A DNA stretch of 64,000 bases from Clostridium neonatale (GTDB lineage Bacteria; Bacillota; Clostridia; Clostridiales; Clostridiaceae), in contig NZ_LN890328.1 in NCBI RefSeq assembly GCF_001458595.1, positions 822,480 to 886,479 of the forward strand. The letters run 5' to 3'. The notes beneath the pieces were generated by a model. That model made no database searches. It was not told the origin of the DNA and saw only the letters and a program-made list of their open reading frames with translations. The position numbers and the translations under genes were made by a program. Shown in pieces: positions 26,414-35,780 of this stretch (the stretch's first letter is position 1; every line of letters starts with the position of its first letter).

Positions 26414-27497
26414 ATGTTTTAAAAAAATGTTGTCAAGTTTAAAAAAGCTGTTTTTTGGCAAGTATCATAATAGTAGTTTGATTTTAAATAATTTTATTTT
26501 TATAAAGGAGATTATTATGATACAAGAAGATATCAATCTTGAACAATTAAGAAAACATACAGGATATCTTTTGAAATATGATATTTATAAAAACAGATGT
26601 ATTAATGAATGTCCAAATTGTAATGGGAGAAGCTATATTAAATTTGGAAGATATAATGGAATACAAAGATATAAATGTAAAGAATGTGACAAAACTTTTT
26701 CTAGAACCACGAAAGCTTTATGGAGCTATTCAAAAAAGCAGCCAGAAAAATGGGTTGAATTTATGGAACTAATGCTTCAGAAGAAGTCTTTAAGAGCATG
26801 TTCGAAAATATTAGAAATAAATATAAGGACAGCTTTTATATGGAGACATAAAATTATGAAGAAAATGTCTCAAGATATAAAAGATGATAGGCTAGAAGGA
26901 AAAGTTTTTATAACAAAAGCAATGGAAAAGGAAAATTTTAAAGGATGCAGAAATATTACTACTTCAAAAAGAAGAAATGTGTGGATTGTAGCTGCAAAAG
27001 ATAGACGTGATTCAATGATTATTGCGCCAGTATGTAAGGAGCTTTGGGATGAAAATAATTTTAAGAACTTAGTATATTCAAAAATAAAAGAAGCTTCTTA
27101 CATAGTCCCAGACTACGACAGGTATATGATGAATACTGCAAAGAAACATAATAAAGGAATAGTTTTAAATGCATATAAAGAGGAATGTGTAAAAAATTTT
27201 AGAAGGAATTTAAAAATATGGATAGGTGGATTTAAAGGTGTAGCAACAAAATATTTAGAAGGATATCTTTCATACTTTATTATTTTTAATGTGTATAGAA
27301 AATTCAATAGTCTTGATTTAACATATAATTTATCTCAAAAAGTATAATATGTATGTTGTAATTAATATCATTGCTTGTGCAATATAAGCGAAATTTAAAG
27401 GTAATATATTTCAAAGATCTTTTATTATATGTAATATAAGTATTAAGGCACGTACATAATAGATAAAGATAACTTTAACAACATTAGTTTAAAACAT
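26414..27497 (+). mobile_element. IS1595-like insertion sequence remnant, 1084 bp
   Basis: Inverted ends are present at 26414-26441 (ATGTTTTAAAAAAATGTTGT then CAAGTTTA) and 27470-27497. Read inward, the right end is ATGTTTTAAACTAATGTTGT then TAAAGTTA, so about 23 of 28 bases match. They enclose one transposase-like gene. I see no clear target-site duplication. A 105-bp element with similar ends lies at 33503-33607. Confidence 0.65.
26517..27347 (+). CDS. IS1595/ISXO2-like transposase with degenerate active site
   Basis: The 276-residue protein starts at ATG 26517 behind AAAGGAG. It has an N-terminal zinc ribbon (CPNCNG ... CKECDKTF, about residues 32-55) and a helix-turn-helix (SLRACSKILEI, TAFIWRHKIMKK). 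The C-terminal transposase fold ends in FKGVATKYLEGYL, as in ISXO2-type enzymes. Where active relatives have E-I-D-E-T, this protein reads GKVFITKAMEK, so the first catalytic Asp is gone. A later Asp (IVPDYDRYM) is kept. The frame is intact despite the lost residue, so it is either recently inactivated or retained for DNA binding. Confidence 0.75.
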   Translation: MIQEDINLEQLRKHTGYLLKYDIYKNRCINECPNCNGRSYIKFGRYNGIQRYKCKECDKTFSRTTKALWSYSKKQPEKWVEFMELMLQKKSLRACSKILEINIRTAFIWRHKIMKKMSQDIKDDRLEGKVFITKAMEKENFKGCRNITTSKRRNVWIVAAKDRRDSMIIAPVCKELWDENNFKNLVYSKIKEASYIVPDYDRYMMNTAKKHNKGIVLNAYKEECVKNFRRNLKIWIGGFKGVATKYLEGYLSYFIIFNVYRKFNSLDLTYNLSQKV

Positions 27498-27592
27498 TAG
27501 CCCATATGAAATTGTAACAATATATATGTATAGTACTAATTTTATTTATGCTTAATTACAACGATTACGAGAATATAATTAATACTTATATA

Positions 27593-27631
27593 CTATAAGC
27601 TGCTACATTGCTGTAACATAGCAGCTTATAC
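27593..27631. terminator. Perfect stem-loop downstream of the insertion sequence
   Basis: ATAAGCTGCTA and TAGCAGCTTAT pair perfectly around a 13-base loop. No strong T run follows, so it may be a processing or barrier hairpin. Apart from this and the fragment at 27662, 27498-27836 holds nothing I can name. Confidence 0.45.
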
Positions 27632-27661
27632 TTAAAAATAAACTCTGGAGTCATTACATAA

Positions 27662-27807
27662 ATGGTTGTTAACAAAATGTTTGCTAAATTTTATATTGAT
27701 GAAAACGGTGTTGATTTCAACCAGTGGTATTTGGATTATTAGTTAATTTTTTTGCAAAGTCAGCAGAATTTAAGACATTTATTTTGATGGCATTCATTAA
27801 ATTTTGA
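27662..27807 (+). pseudogene. Short frameshifted gene remnant
   Basis: An ATG at 27662 opens 26 codons (NKMFAKFYIDENGVDFNQ inside) to TAG 27740-27742. The frame shifted by one base continues with LVNFFAKSAEFKTFILMAFI and ends at TGA 27805-27807. The protein-like composition of both halves suggests a decayed small gene or gene fragment between the insertion sequence and livF. No family is recognised. Confidence 0.25.
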
Positions 27808-27836
27808 ATGTCTATTGCAACAATAAAAAGGCAATT

Positions 27837-28541
27837 TTAAGCACCTAGGTAAGCTTTTCTGATTATGTCATCAGCAAGAAGTTCTTTTGCGTTTCCAGTC
27901 ATGCTCACATGACCAGTTTCAAGAACATAAGCTCTGTCTGCAATTGAGAGAGCCATTTTAGCATTTTGTTCTACTAATAATATGGTTATGCCTGTGTCGT
28001 GAAGCTCTTCAACTATTTTAAAAATTTCTTTTACAAGAAGGGGAGATAATCCCATAGAAGGTTCATCCATAAGAAGAATTTTAGGCTGCGACATTATAGC
28101 ACGTCCCATTGCAAGCATTTGCTGTTCACCACCACTTAATGTGCCAGCTGTTTGTTTATAACGTTCCTTAAGTCTTGGAAAGCGTTTATAAATATCATAT
28201 ATATCAAGTTCAATTTTTGGCTTATCTTTTCTATAATATGCACCCATTTTTAAATTTTCTTCTACTGTCATTTGAGAAAAAACATGTCTTCCTTCTGGAA
28301 CATGAGCCATGCCAAGTGTAACAATATTGCTTGGATCAATTTTTCTAAGGTCAGTATCATTATAAGTTATTGATCCTGATGTAGCATCCTTAAGTCCTGT
28401 AATTGTGTTAAGTATTGTAGTTTTTCCAGCGCCATTGGCACCAATTAATGAAACTATTTCACCTTCATTAACTTCAAGGTTAACATTATGAATTGCATGT
28501 ACTGCACCATAAGATACATTTAAATTTGAAACTTTTAACAT
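27837..28541 (-). CDS. livF: Branched-chain amino acid ABC transporter ATPase LivF
   Basis: This 234-residue ATPase has Walker A GANGAGKTT near residue 37, signature LSGGEQQMLAMGRA, Walker B ILLMDEPS and the switch His in LLVEQN form (the LivF-type EQN replaces EHD). It powers uptake of leucine, isoleucine and valine or related amides with LivGHMJ. I chose the ATG at 28541 behind GGAGG. An upstream in-frame start would run 60 bases into livG's end. It is the last gene of the liv operon. Confidence 0.92.
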   Translation of the reverse strand: MLKVSNLNVSYGAVHAIHNVNLEVNEGEIVSLIGANGAGKTTILNTITGLKDATSGSITYNDTDLRKIDPSNIVTLGMAHVPEGRHVFSQMTVEENLKMGAYYRKDKPKIELDIYDIYKRFPRLKERYKQTAGTLSGGEQQMLAMGRAIMSQPKILLMDEPSMGLSPLLVKEIFKIVEELHDTGITILLVEQNAKMALSIADRAYVLETGHVSMTGNAKELLADDIIRKAYLGA

Positions 28542-28551
28542 AAGTATCCTC

Positions 28552-29319
28552 CTATTCTCCAAGATATGCTGCAATAACTTTTGGATTATTGGCAATTTCA
28601 TTTGGAAGTCCTTTAGCTATTGTTACACCATAGTCGATAACTATAATTCTTTCACAAACATTCATAACAAGGCTCATATCATGTTCGATTAGTAAAATCG
28701 AAATATTAAATTTCTTACGAATCAAATTAATACATTCAAGAAGTTCAGCAGTTTCAGTTGGATTCATACCAGCAGCAGGTTCATCCAAAAGTAAAACTTT
28801 CATATCGGTTGCAAGAGCACGTGCAATTTCAAGTTTACGCTGCTGACCATAAGGAAGGTTATCAGCTAAATAGTCAGCTTTGTCTTCCATATTAAATAAT
28901 GAAAGAAGCTCACGTGATTTTTTATCAATTTCTTCTTCTTCATTCCAGTAAGATCCTAATCTAAAAATAGCATGTGGAATAGAATACTTCATATTTTTAT
29001 TAAATGCTACTTTTACATTATCAAGAACAGTCATTTTTTTAAATAATCTTATATTTTGAAATGTTCTTGCAATGCCTTCATTAACAAATTGATAAGTTTT
29101 TTTACCATTCATTTTTTTGTTATTTAAAGTAAGCTTACCATAAGTAGGCTTATATACTCCAGTAAGAAGATTGAAAATGGTCGTTTTACCAGCTCCATTA
29201 GGGCCTATAAGTCCAACAAGTTCACTTTCGCCAAGTTCCATATTAAAATTATCAACTGCTTTTAATCCTCCAAAAGCAATTCCAAGATTTTCAGCTTTTA
29301 ATACTACATTATTACTCAT
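28552..29319 (-). CDS. livG: Branched-chain amino acid ABC transporter ATPase LivG
   Basis: The 255-residue partner ATPase of LivF has Walker A GPNGAGKTT (about residue 40), the signature replaced by the LivG-type LPYGQQRKLEIARALA, Walker B VLLLDEPAAGMN and switch LLIEHDMSLV. The Gly-Met-Asn after Walker B and the long helical insert between Walker A and the signature are typical of LivG. It overlaps the end of livM by 8 bases and is 10 bases before livF. Confidence 0.93.
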   Translation of the reverse strand: MSNNVVLKAENLGIAFGGLKAVDNFNMELGESELVGLIGPNGAGKTTIFNLLTGVYKPTYGKLTLNNKKMNGKKTYQFVNEGIARTFQNIRLFKKMTVLDNVKVAFNKNMKYSIPHAIFRLGSYWNEEEEIDKKSRELLSLFNMEDKADYLADNLPYGQQRKLEIARALATDMKVLLLDEPAAGMNPTETAELLECINLIRKKFNISILLIEHDMSLVMNVCERIIVIDYGVTIAKGLPNEIANNPKVIAAYLGE

Positions 29320-30349
29320 TAATTACACCGTCCTTTTTTTCATCTTGTATATACTGAACTTTTGATGATGCATCTTTTGGTTTACGTAAAATGTATTTAT
29401 CAATAAATTTAGTTAATGAAAATTCATATGTTCCAAGAAGTCCGGATGGTTTAAAAATCATAACAAGTATTAAAACTATAGAATATAAAAGCATACGATA
29501 TTTTGAAAAGGCTCTTAAAGCCTCTGGCAAAATAGTTAGTATAATAGCAGATAAAACTGAACCAGTAAGTGAGCCCATTCCACCAAGAACAACCATAACT
29601 ACATATTCAGTGGATTTCATAAATCCAAGTCCGCTTGCATTTAAAACTGTTAAATGATGTGCAAAGATACCGCCAGCAATTCCAGCAAAGAAAGCTGCAA
29701 TACTGAAAGCTAATACTTTGAAGAATGTATTGTTAAGTCCAGATGACTCAGAAGCTATATCATCTTCCCTGATTGCAAGTATAGCACGTCCATATCTTGA
29801 ACGAACAAAAGTAAATAGAACGCCTACAATAAGCGCAGTAATCCAAAATATAACATATATATTAGATAAATTATCAATTCCTATTAATGATTTTCCACCA
29901 CCAGTTATTTTTAAGTTTTGAATGATAACACGTATTATTTCTCCAAATCCAAGCGTTATGATTGCAAGATAGTCACCACGCAGACGTAATGCAGGAATAC
30001 CAACTAAGACTCCACAGAATCCAGAGAAGATGCCGCCACCTAAGACTGCAATGAAAAATCTTGCCATATCAGGCATTGCAAAACTTTTTAAACTCATTGA
30101 AATTAAAGCTGAGGTATAAGCACCAATTGCTAGAAATCCAGCATGACCTAAAGCAATCTGCCCAAGAAAACCTGTAGTAATATTTAAAGATGTAGTAAGT
30201 ATAATATTTATACATGCAAGTACGATTATTCCTTGAATATAGCTTGATATTAAATTACCTTTAACTAAAACAACAAGAACTATAAACGCTATAATTAAAG
30301 CACCTAGATTAATAAGAGTTGATCTTAATTTTTCTTTTGGCATTTTCAT
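29312..30349 (-). CDS. livM: Branched-chain amino acid ABC transporter permease LivM
   Basis: The 345-residue permease has about nine membrane segments and family blocks GFLGQIALGHAGFLAIGAYT near residue 65 and GGIFAHHLTVLNASGLGF in the C-terminal half. The cytoplasmic loop RSRYGRAILAIREDDIASES carries the EAA-like contact site for the ATPases. It starts just 10 bases after livH. Its end overlaps livG, consistent with a coupled operon. Confidence 0.92.
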   Translation of the reverse strand: MKMPKEKLRSTLINLGALIIAFIVLVVLVKGNLISSYIQGIIVLACINIILTTSLNITTGFLGQIALGHAGFLAIGAYTSALISMSLKSFAMPDMARFFIAVLGGGIFSGFCGVLVGIPALRLRGDYLAIITLGFGEIIRVIIQNLKITGGGKSLIGIDNLSNIYVIFWITALIVGVLFTFVRSRYGRAILAIREDDIASESSGLNNTFFKVLAFSIAAFFAGIAGGIFAHHLTVLNASGLGFMKSTEYVVMVVLGGMGSLTGSVLSAIILTILPEALRAFSKYRMLLYSIVLILVMIFKPSGLLGTYEFSLTKFIDKYILRKPKDASSKVQYIQDEKKDGVINE

Positions 30350-30359
30350 AAATTATCAC

Positions 30360-31259
30360 CTACACTTTCTCACCTATATTTTTACCAAGCAGTCCTGTTG
30401 GCTTAACAAGTAAAACTATAATTAGTATTCCAAATACAAAGGCATCTGCAAGCTGTGAATTTATATATGCTTTAGTCATACTTTCAACAATACCTATGAC
30501 AAATCCACCAACCATAGCACCAGGAATACTACCTATACCTCCTAAAACAGCAGCAATAAATGCCTTTAATCCAAGCATCATGCCCATATAAGGTTCTACT
30601 TTAGGATAAGAAGCAACATACATTAATGAACCGACAGCAGCAAGTGCAGATCCAATTGCAAAAGTTAATGAAATTGTTCTATTTACTTTTACTCCCATTA
30701 GAACTGATGCTTGCCTATCTTCTGAAACAGCACGCATAGATCTTCCAAGTTTTGTTTTCTTGACAAATAATTGAAGAATAAGCATGACGATGATACTTAT
30801 TGAAATTGTAAGAACTGAGCTTTGGGTAATAGAAATACCACCTAAAGCTACATTATCTTTTGAAAACATTGCAGGTACAGATCTTGGCGAAGAAGTAAAT
30901 AATACTAAACATAAATTTTCAAGAAGTAAGCTCACAGCAAGAGCAGTAATTAATGAAGAGAGGGAACCAGCACCTCTTAATGGTTTATAGGCAATACGCT
31001 CAACAAGCATTGCTAAGATTGCACACATTATTATTGCAGGGATAACACTAATATATATAGGAATTCCAAAAGCGCTGCAGAATGGAATGGTGAAAACTAT
31101 AATATATCCTCCAACCATTATAAAATCACCATGAGCAAAATTTATTAACTTAATGATTCCATAAACCATGGTATATCCTAAAGCGATTAGAGCATAAACA
31201 CTTCCAATTTGAAGCCCATTTATGAGCTGTTTAAAAAATATTATAAAATTTGCATCCAA
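30360..31259 (-). CDS. livH: Branched-chain amino acid ABC transporter permease LivH
   Basis: The 299-residue permease has about eight membrane segments. It shows GLQIGSVYALIALGYTMVYG at the N-terminus, NFAHGDFIMVG next, and the ATPase-contact loop RAVSEDRQASVLMGV. I favour TTG 31259 as start because AAGGAAG lies 8 bases before it. A GTG at 31268 would abut the ribosome site. It follows livJ after a 94-base gap that may hold a processing signal, since binding proteins are usually made in excess. Confidence 0.9.
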   Translation of the reverse strand: MDANFIIFFKQLINGLQIGSVYALIALGYTMVYGIIKLINFAHGDFIMVGGYIIVFTIPFCSAFGIPIYISVIPAIIMCAILAMLVERIAYKPLRGAGSLSSLITALAVSLLLENLCLVLFTSSPRSVPAMFSKDNVALGGISITQSSVLTISISIIVMLILQLFVKKTKLGRSMRAVSEDRQASVLMGVKVNRTISLTFAIGSALAAVGSLMYVASYPKVEPYMGMMLGLKAFIAAVLGGIGSIPGAMVGGFVIGIVESMTKAYINSQLADAFVFGILIIVLLVKPTGLLGKNIGEKV

Positions 31260-31353
31260 TGAATACACTTCCTTTCTTAATATAAAAATATAATTAAGGA
31301 GTACTTCAATTTGAAATACTCCTTTTGAATTTGTTGAAAGATATAATTAAGTT

Positions 31354-32541
31354 TTATTCAACAGTAGAATTCCAAGTGTATTTTCCGTCTTTAATTTCTA
31401 TAATTGCAGCACCTTTCTTAGGATTTCTATTTTCATCTAAAGCTATATTTCCAGTAACACCTTCATATGTCATTCCAGTCATTGCTTTTACAATAGATGC
31501 ATCATCAGTAGCGCCAGCCTTTTCAAGTGCTTCTTTAACCATATAAGTTGAATCATAAGCTAATGCTGCTAAAGCATTTGGAGTTTTACCATCGTATTTA
31601 TCTTTATAAGCTTTGATAAAGTTTTGAACTTTTTCAGAAGTATCATCAGAAGAATAGTGGTTTGAGAAGAAACAATTATTTAATGCTTCCATAGAGCCAG
31701 AATCAGTTGCCTCAATTACACCATCCCATCCATCTGCACCAAGTATTGGGCCAGTATATCCAGCAGCTCTTGCTTGAGAAGCAATTAAAGTATCAGTGCC
31801 ATAGTAATCAGGAACAAACAATACATCAGGATTTAATGAAGCTATTTTTGTAAGCTGAGTATTAAAGTCAACATCACCATTTCCGTATCCTTCAGTAGTT
31901 GTAATTTCTAATCCTGAATTTTTACCAGCACTCTCAAAAGAATCTTTAAGACCAGTAGAATACTCATCAGTAGTGTTATAAAGTATTCCAGCAGTTTTGG
32001 CTTTTAAATTTTTAGATGCAAATGTTGCCATAATTTCACCTTGGTGTGAATCTGTGTAACATGCTCTGAATATACTATTTCCAAGACCAGTTATAGCATC
32101 ATTTGTACTGGTTGGAGTAAGTATTAATTTACCATCTTTTGCTGCGACAGAAGCAATGGCAGATGTATCAGCAGAAGCAACTGATCCGATTACTGCAACA
32201 ACTTTATCTCCTTTTAATTTGTTGTAACAGTTAACAGCTTCAGCACTATCATGTTTATCATCAAGATATGTTGCTTTAATTTGTTTTCCAAGGACACCTC
32301 CGCTGGCATTTATCTCATCAATAGCAAGTGCAATTGCATTATTAACGGCTATACCATAATCTGATAATGCACCACTTGATGGTGAAATAACTCCTATTGG
32401 AATTGTGTCACCGGATGCTGTGGATTCACTAGATGATGACTCGGACTTTGAATCAGATGGAGATGATGATGTACTACCACAAGATATAAAAGTAATAGAC
32501 ATAAGTACTCCTAAAACTAAACTTAATACTCTTTTTTTCAT
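31354..32541 (-). CDS. livJ: Branched-chain amino acid ABC transporter substrate-binding lipoprotein LivJ
   Basis: The 395-residue protein begins with a lipoprotein signal (MKKRVLSLVLGVLMS, lipobox ending at Cys21) and a Ser-rich linker to about residue 48. A Leu/Ile/Val-binding periplasmic-binding fold follows (IPIGVISPSSGALSDYG, then AVIGSVASADTSAIA and FVPDYYG). It is anchored to the outside of the membrane and delivers ligand to LivHM. The ATG at 32541 follows GTGGGGG; upstream in-frame codons would disrupt the signal peptide. It is the first gene of the operon, with a promoter-proximal hairpin leader. Confidence 0.93.
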   Translation of the reverse strand: MKKRVLSLVLGVLMSITFISCGSTSSSPSDSKSESSSSESTASGDTIPIGVISPSSGALSDYGIAVNNAIALAIDEINASGGVLGKQIKATYLDDKHDSAEAVNCYNKLKGDKVVAVIGSVASADTSAIASVAAKDGKLILTPTSTNDAITGLGNSIFRACYTDSHQGEIMATFASKNLKAKTAGILYNTTDEYSTGLKDSFESAGKNSGLEITTTEGYGNGDVDFNTQLTKIASLNPDVLFVPDYYGTDTLIASQARAAGYTGPILGADGWDGVIEATDSGSMEALNNCFFSNHYSSDDTSEKVQNFIKAYKDKYDGKTPNALAALAYDSTYMVKEALEKAGATDDASIVKAMTGMTYEGVTGNIALDENRNPKKGAAIIEIKDGKYTWNSTVE

Positions 32542-32566
32542 AAAATAACCCCCACTCAAAATAAAA

Positions 32567-32600
32567 AAGCAAAGATGCAGAAAATAAATGCATCTTTGCT
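32567..32600 (-). terminator. Hairpin with T run at the 5' end of the liv mRNA (candidate attenuator)
   Basis: On the minus strand AAGCAAAGATGCA and TGCATCTTTGCTT form a perfect 13-bp stem followed by TTTTTTATTTT. It lies between the liv promoter and livJ, almost at the predicted transcript start. It therefore looks like an intrinsic terminator inside the leader, or a 5' stabilising stem. Confidence 0.7.
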
Positions 32601-32610
32601 TATTGGATAT

Positions 32611-32639
32611 ATTATAAGAAGTATTATATATAATAGCAA
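32611..32639 (-). promoter_or_regulatory. livJ: Promoter of the liv operon
   Basis: On the minus strand TTGCTA (32634-32639) and TATAAT (32611-32616) are 17 bases apart. Transcription would begin about ten bases before the hairpin at 32567-32600. Confidence 0.6.
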
Positions 32640-32849
32640 TAGAAAAGATGAATAAATTAAACAAAATAGGAAATAACATCAAAAAAGTAAAATAAAAACA
32701 GTTTTTAATATTAAATTGTTAATATAATAAGGATATGATATTATATTAATCTATGAGTATAAATATCTTAATAATAGATATTTAATATCTTAATTAGATT
32801 TTTATATATACTTATAAGTAATTATAACAAGAGAGAAAGGAATGAATTT

Positions 32850-33191
32850 ATGCAAGCTTTGCCAAAATGCCCAAAGTGTAATTCAGAATATACTTATGAG
32901 GATGGAAATATTCTTATTTGTCCAGAATGTGCATATGAATGGACTTTAAATTCAGAAAACCAAAATACTGATGATGTACTTGTTGTTAAAGATTCTAATG
33001 GAAACATATTAAACGATGGAGATTCTGTAACAATAATAAAGGATCTTAAAGTTAAAGGAAGTTCTTCTGCTCTTAAAAAAGGAACTAAAGTAAAGAATAT
33101 AAAATTAGTAGAAGGCGATCATAATATTGATTGTAAAATAGATGGTTTTGGGGCAATGCAGCTAAAATCAGAATTTGTTAAAAAATTATAA
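32850..33191 (+). CDS. yjdM: PhnA/YjdM-family zinc-ribbon protein
   Basis: The 113-residue protein has an N-terminal zinc ribbon ([12 protein letters not shown] ... CPECAYEW, residues 8-31). A small beta-barrel domain with [20 protein letters not shown] and [11 protein letters not shown] follows, the usual PhnA/YjdM layout and length. Despite the old name for alkylphosphonate use, no phn genes are near and the biochemical role is uncertain. It is a single gene with its own terminator. Confidence 0.88.
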   Translation: MQALPKCPKCNSEYTYEDGNILICPECAYEWTLNSENQNTDDVLVVKDSNGNILNDGDSVTIIKDLKVKGSSSALKKGTKVKNIKLVEGDHNIDCKIDGFGAMQLKSEFVKKL

Positions 33192-33206
33192 AAACATCTA
33201 CTATGG

Positions 33207-33262
33207 CTGTTATGTGATATGTATGGATTAAATCCATATTTTTATTGCATAGCAGCTTTTTT
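33207..33262 (+). terminator. Terminator after yjdM
   Basis: GGCTGTTATG and CATAGCAGC pair around an inner ATGGATT/AATCCAT stem, followed by a run of seven T. The rest of 33192-33862 is AT-rich leader and the short element at 33503-33607. Confidence 0.7.
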
Positions 33263-33502
33263 TATTATTATGAAGCAATAAAAAATTTACTATATATGTT
33301 GCAATTAGTTTTCTACATTTTGTATGCTGGTATCTACTTAGGGTGTAAATATTTTAAATGTAATTTTATTATTGCAATATATATAAGTTCCAATAAAGTT
33401 ACTTCATATGAACCATATATCCTTTTGGGTTTAGGGCAGATTTTAATGAAGATTCTTAATTAGAACATATATATTAATATATTTTCTGCTTTGTATAATG
33501 AT

Positions 33503-33607
33503 GTGTTTTAAGAAAATGTTGGTAAACAGACGATTAAAAATTCAATGCCAGTATTTTGCATATCTTAAGATAAGTAAAAATTATTTAACAACATTTATCT
33601 AAAACAT
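33503..33607. mobile_element. 105-bp MITE with ends like the IS at 26414
   Basis: The left end GTGTTTTAAGAAAATGTTGG and the right end, read inward as ATGTTTTAGATAAATGTTGT, match the insertion-sequence ends at 26414 and 27497. Nothing codes between them. It is therefore a likely non-autonomous derivative mobilised by an IS1595-like transposase. Confidence 0.6.
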
Positions 33608-33862
33608 ATTCCTATATATTTATGAAATAATATATTAAAAATATATTACAAACATATTACAAAAAGCTTGTATACTCTGAAATTTCCTAGGTGCTTTAGA
33701 ATGCTATTTATTATTTAGTTAAAAGAAGGAAGATATGTCAACGTAAAAGCATTGATAATAATTTGATACAGTGATAGTATATGATATAGCAAGAAAGTTT
33801 TAATATGAATTTAACAGAATGCAAACAAAAACTTAATATGGGGGGATATAAATTAATAGGTT

Positions 33863-35728
33863 ATGAAGAATATTTTATATAATTTAAAAGAAAATTTTAA
33901 GAGATACGATTTCAAAATAGCTACTATATTATTATGTTTATCACCACTAATATCATTTTGGTCAATAGAAATGCTTCAAGGTGGGAATATATTTAAATTA
34001 AATATAAATGCTATTTTAGCAAATATATTTTGTTATGTGTTTGTGTATGGTATTTTATTTGCATTAATAAAAAGTACTAGATACACAACAATAATAGGAA
34101 ATATTTTATTTTTTATAATAGGTGTTTCAAATCATTTTGTAGCAGAATTTCGTAATACACCTATTTTACCATCAGATTTACGTTCATTTAAAACAGCAGC
34201 AAGTGTAGCTGGAAATTTCACATATAATTTTTTAGACTATAAAATTATAGTGCCATTTATAGTTTTACTGTTAGTTTTAGTTATTTCTATTTTCAATAAA
34301 AATTATACATGGAAAAATAGTTTAAAAAGAAATTTAGCTTTAGTAGCTGTTTTCTTAGTTGTTGGAACTACAAGTGCTGTTACAGTATACAAAACTGATT
34401 TTCTAAAGAATATTGGACTTACAGTAAACCTTTGGGAACAAAATGTTGGATATAGAGAAAATGGCTTTTTTGCAAGCTTTATAAATAACAGTAAATTTTT
34501 AATAGTTGAAAAGCCGGAAAATTACGATCCAAATACAATTGGGCAAACAGTTTTAGCTAGTAGTGACAGTGATAAAACCATGGAAGTATTTTCAAACAAT
34601 GTTACTACACAATCTAAGAAACCCAATATAATTGCAATTATGAATGAATCTTTTGGAGATCCAAGTGTAATTGCAGATTTTAAAACAAATGAAGATTATA
34701 TGCCATTTATCAGGAACATGAGTGAAAATACAATAAAGGGAAATATGCTTGTATCAGTTTTTGGAGGTAATACATGTAATTCAGAGTTTGAGTTTTTAAC
34801 AGGAAACAGTATGGCCTTTTTACCAGCTGGTAGTATTCCATATCAGCAATATGTTACAAAACCTATGGGAAACTTAACGAGTATATTAAATGAGCAAGGA
34901 TATGAAAGTACAGCAATACATCCATATCCAGGAACAGGTTGGAACCGTAACACCGTATATAAAGATTTTGGTTTTAGTGAATTTTATGATTCAGAAGATT
35001 TTGTAGATCCATCTTATTATAGATGCTATATAAGTGATGAAAGTAGTTATGATAAAATTAAAGAAGTGTTAGAAGATAAAAGCGATGATAAACCTAAGTT
35101 TATATTTAATGTAACTATTCAAAATCATGGTGGATATAACTTTGGTGAAGATGTATTTGAAAGTGATGTTAAGATAACTGACATGAAAAATACAACTCAA
35201 GCAAATCAGTTTTTAAGCTTAGCAAAACGCTCTGATGAAGCATTTAAAAATCTTCTTACTTATTTACAAGGAATAGATGAACCAACAATTGTTGTTTTCT
35301 TTGGGGATCATATGCCTCCAATTGAACAAAAATTCTATGAAGAGATATATACAAGAAGAGGAACTTCTTTATTTTCATTAGATAATTTAGAAGATCTTCA
35401 AACAAAATTTACAGTTCCATTTAGAATATGGGCAAATTATGATATAGAAGAACAGGATTTAGGTACAATAAGTGCAAATTATTTATCATCTATATTATTA
35501 AATACAGCTAATTTAGAAATGTCAGATTATAATAAATTCTTACTTAAGCTTAGAGAAGAGATTCCAGCAATGAATGTTAATGGATATATTGGAGCTGATG
35601 GAAAGTATTATAAATATGATGAAGAAAGCCCATACAGTGATGATATAAAAGAATACGAGAAGTATCAATATAATAATTTATTTGATAAATCTCATAAAGA
35701 TGAAGAAAAATTTAATGTTAGTAAATAA
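33863..35728 (+). CDS. LtaS-family sulfatase-fold membrane enzyme (phosphoglycerol transferase-like)
   Basis: The 621-residue protein has five N-terminal membrane segments (to about residue 175) and an extracellular sulfatase-fold domain (about 253-560). Active-site landmarks are Glu262 (IMNESFG), the phospho-acceptor Thr304 in GGNTCNSEFE, His422 (QNHGG) and Asp482-His483 (FGDHMPP). The family moves glycerol-phosphate from phosphatidylglycerol to a glycan or protein acceptor, as in lipoteichoic acid synthesis. Whether the product is LTA or another decorated polymer is open. A GGGGGG run lies unusually far (17 bases) from the ATG, with AATAGG closer. Confidence 0.87.
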   Translation: MKNILYNLKENFKRYDFKIATILLCLSPLISFWSIEMLQGGNIFKLNINAILANIFCYVFVYGILFALIKSTRYTTIIGNILFFIIGVSNHFVAEFRNTPILPSDLRSFKTAASVAGNFTYNFLDYKIIVPFIVLLLVLVISIFNKNYTWKNSLKRNLALVAVFLVVGTTSAVTVYKTDFLKNIGLTVNLWEQNVGYRENGFFASFINNSKFLIVEKPENYDPNTIGQTVLASSDSDKTMEVFSNNVTTQSKKPNIIAIMNESFGDPSVIADFKTNEDYMPFIRNMSENTIKGNMLVSVFGGNTCNSEFEFLTGNSMAFLPAGSIPYQQYVTKPMGNLTSILNEQGYESTAIHPYPGTGWNRNTVYKDFGFSEFYDSEDFVDPSYYRCYISDESSYDKIKEVLEDKSDDKPKFIFNVTIQNHGGYNFGEDVFESDVKITDMKNTTQANQFLSLAKRSDEAFKNLLTYLQGIDEPTIVVFFGDHMPPIEQKFYEEIYTRRGTSLFSLDNLEDLQTKFTVPFRIWANYDIEEQDLGTISANYLSSILLNTANLEMSDYNKFLLKLREEIPAMNVNGYIGADGKYYKYDEESPYSDDIKEYEKYQYNNLFDKSHKDEEKFNVSK

Positions 35729-35735
35729 TGTGAAA

Positions 35736-35780
35736 GAGGATACATCATAATTAAGTGATTTTGATGTATCCTCTATTTAT
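35736..35780 (+). terminator. Terminator after the LtaS-like gene
   Basis: GAGGATACATCA (35736-35747) pairs perfectly with TGATGTATCCTC (35762-35773) around 14 bases, followed by ATTTATATTTT. Confidence 0.8.

Noticed and set aside
33245-33463. 72-codon hydrophobic frame after yjdM
   Set aside because: Its TTG start lies inside the yjdM terminator stem, there is no ribosome site and the composition follows the local T-rich DNA.
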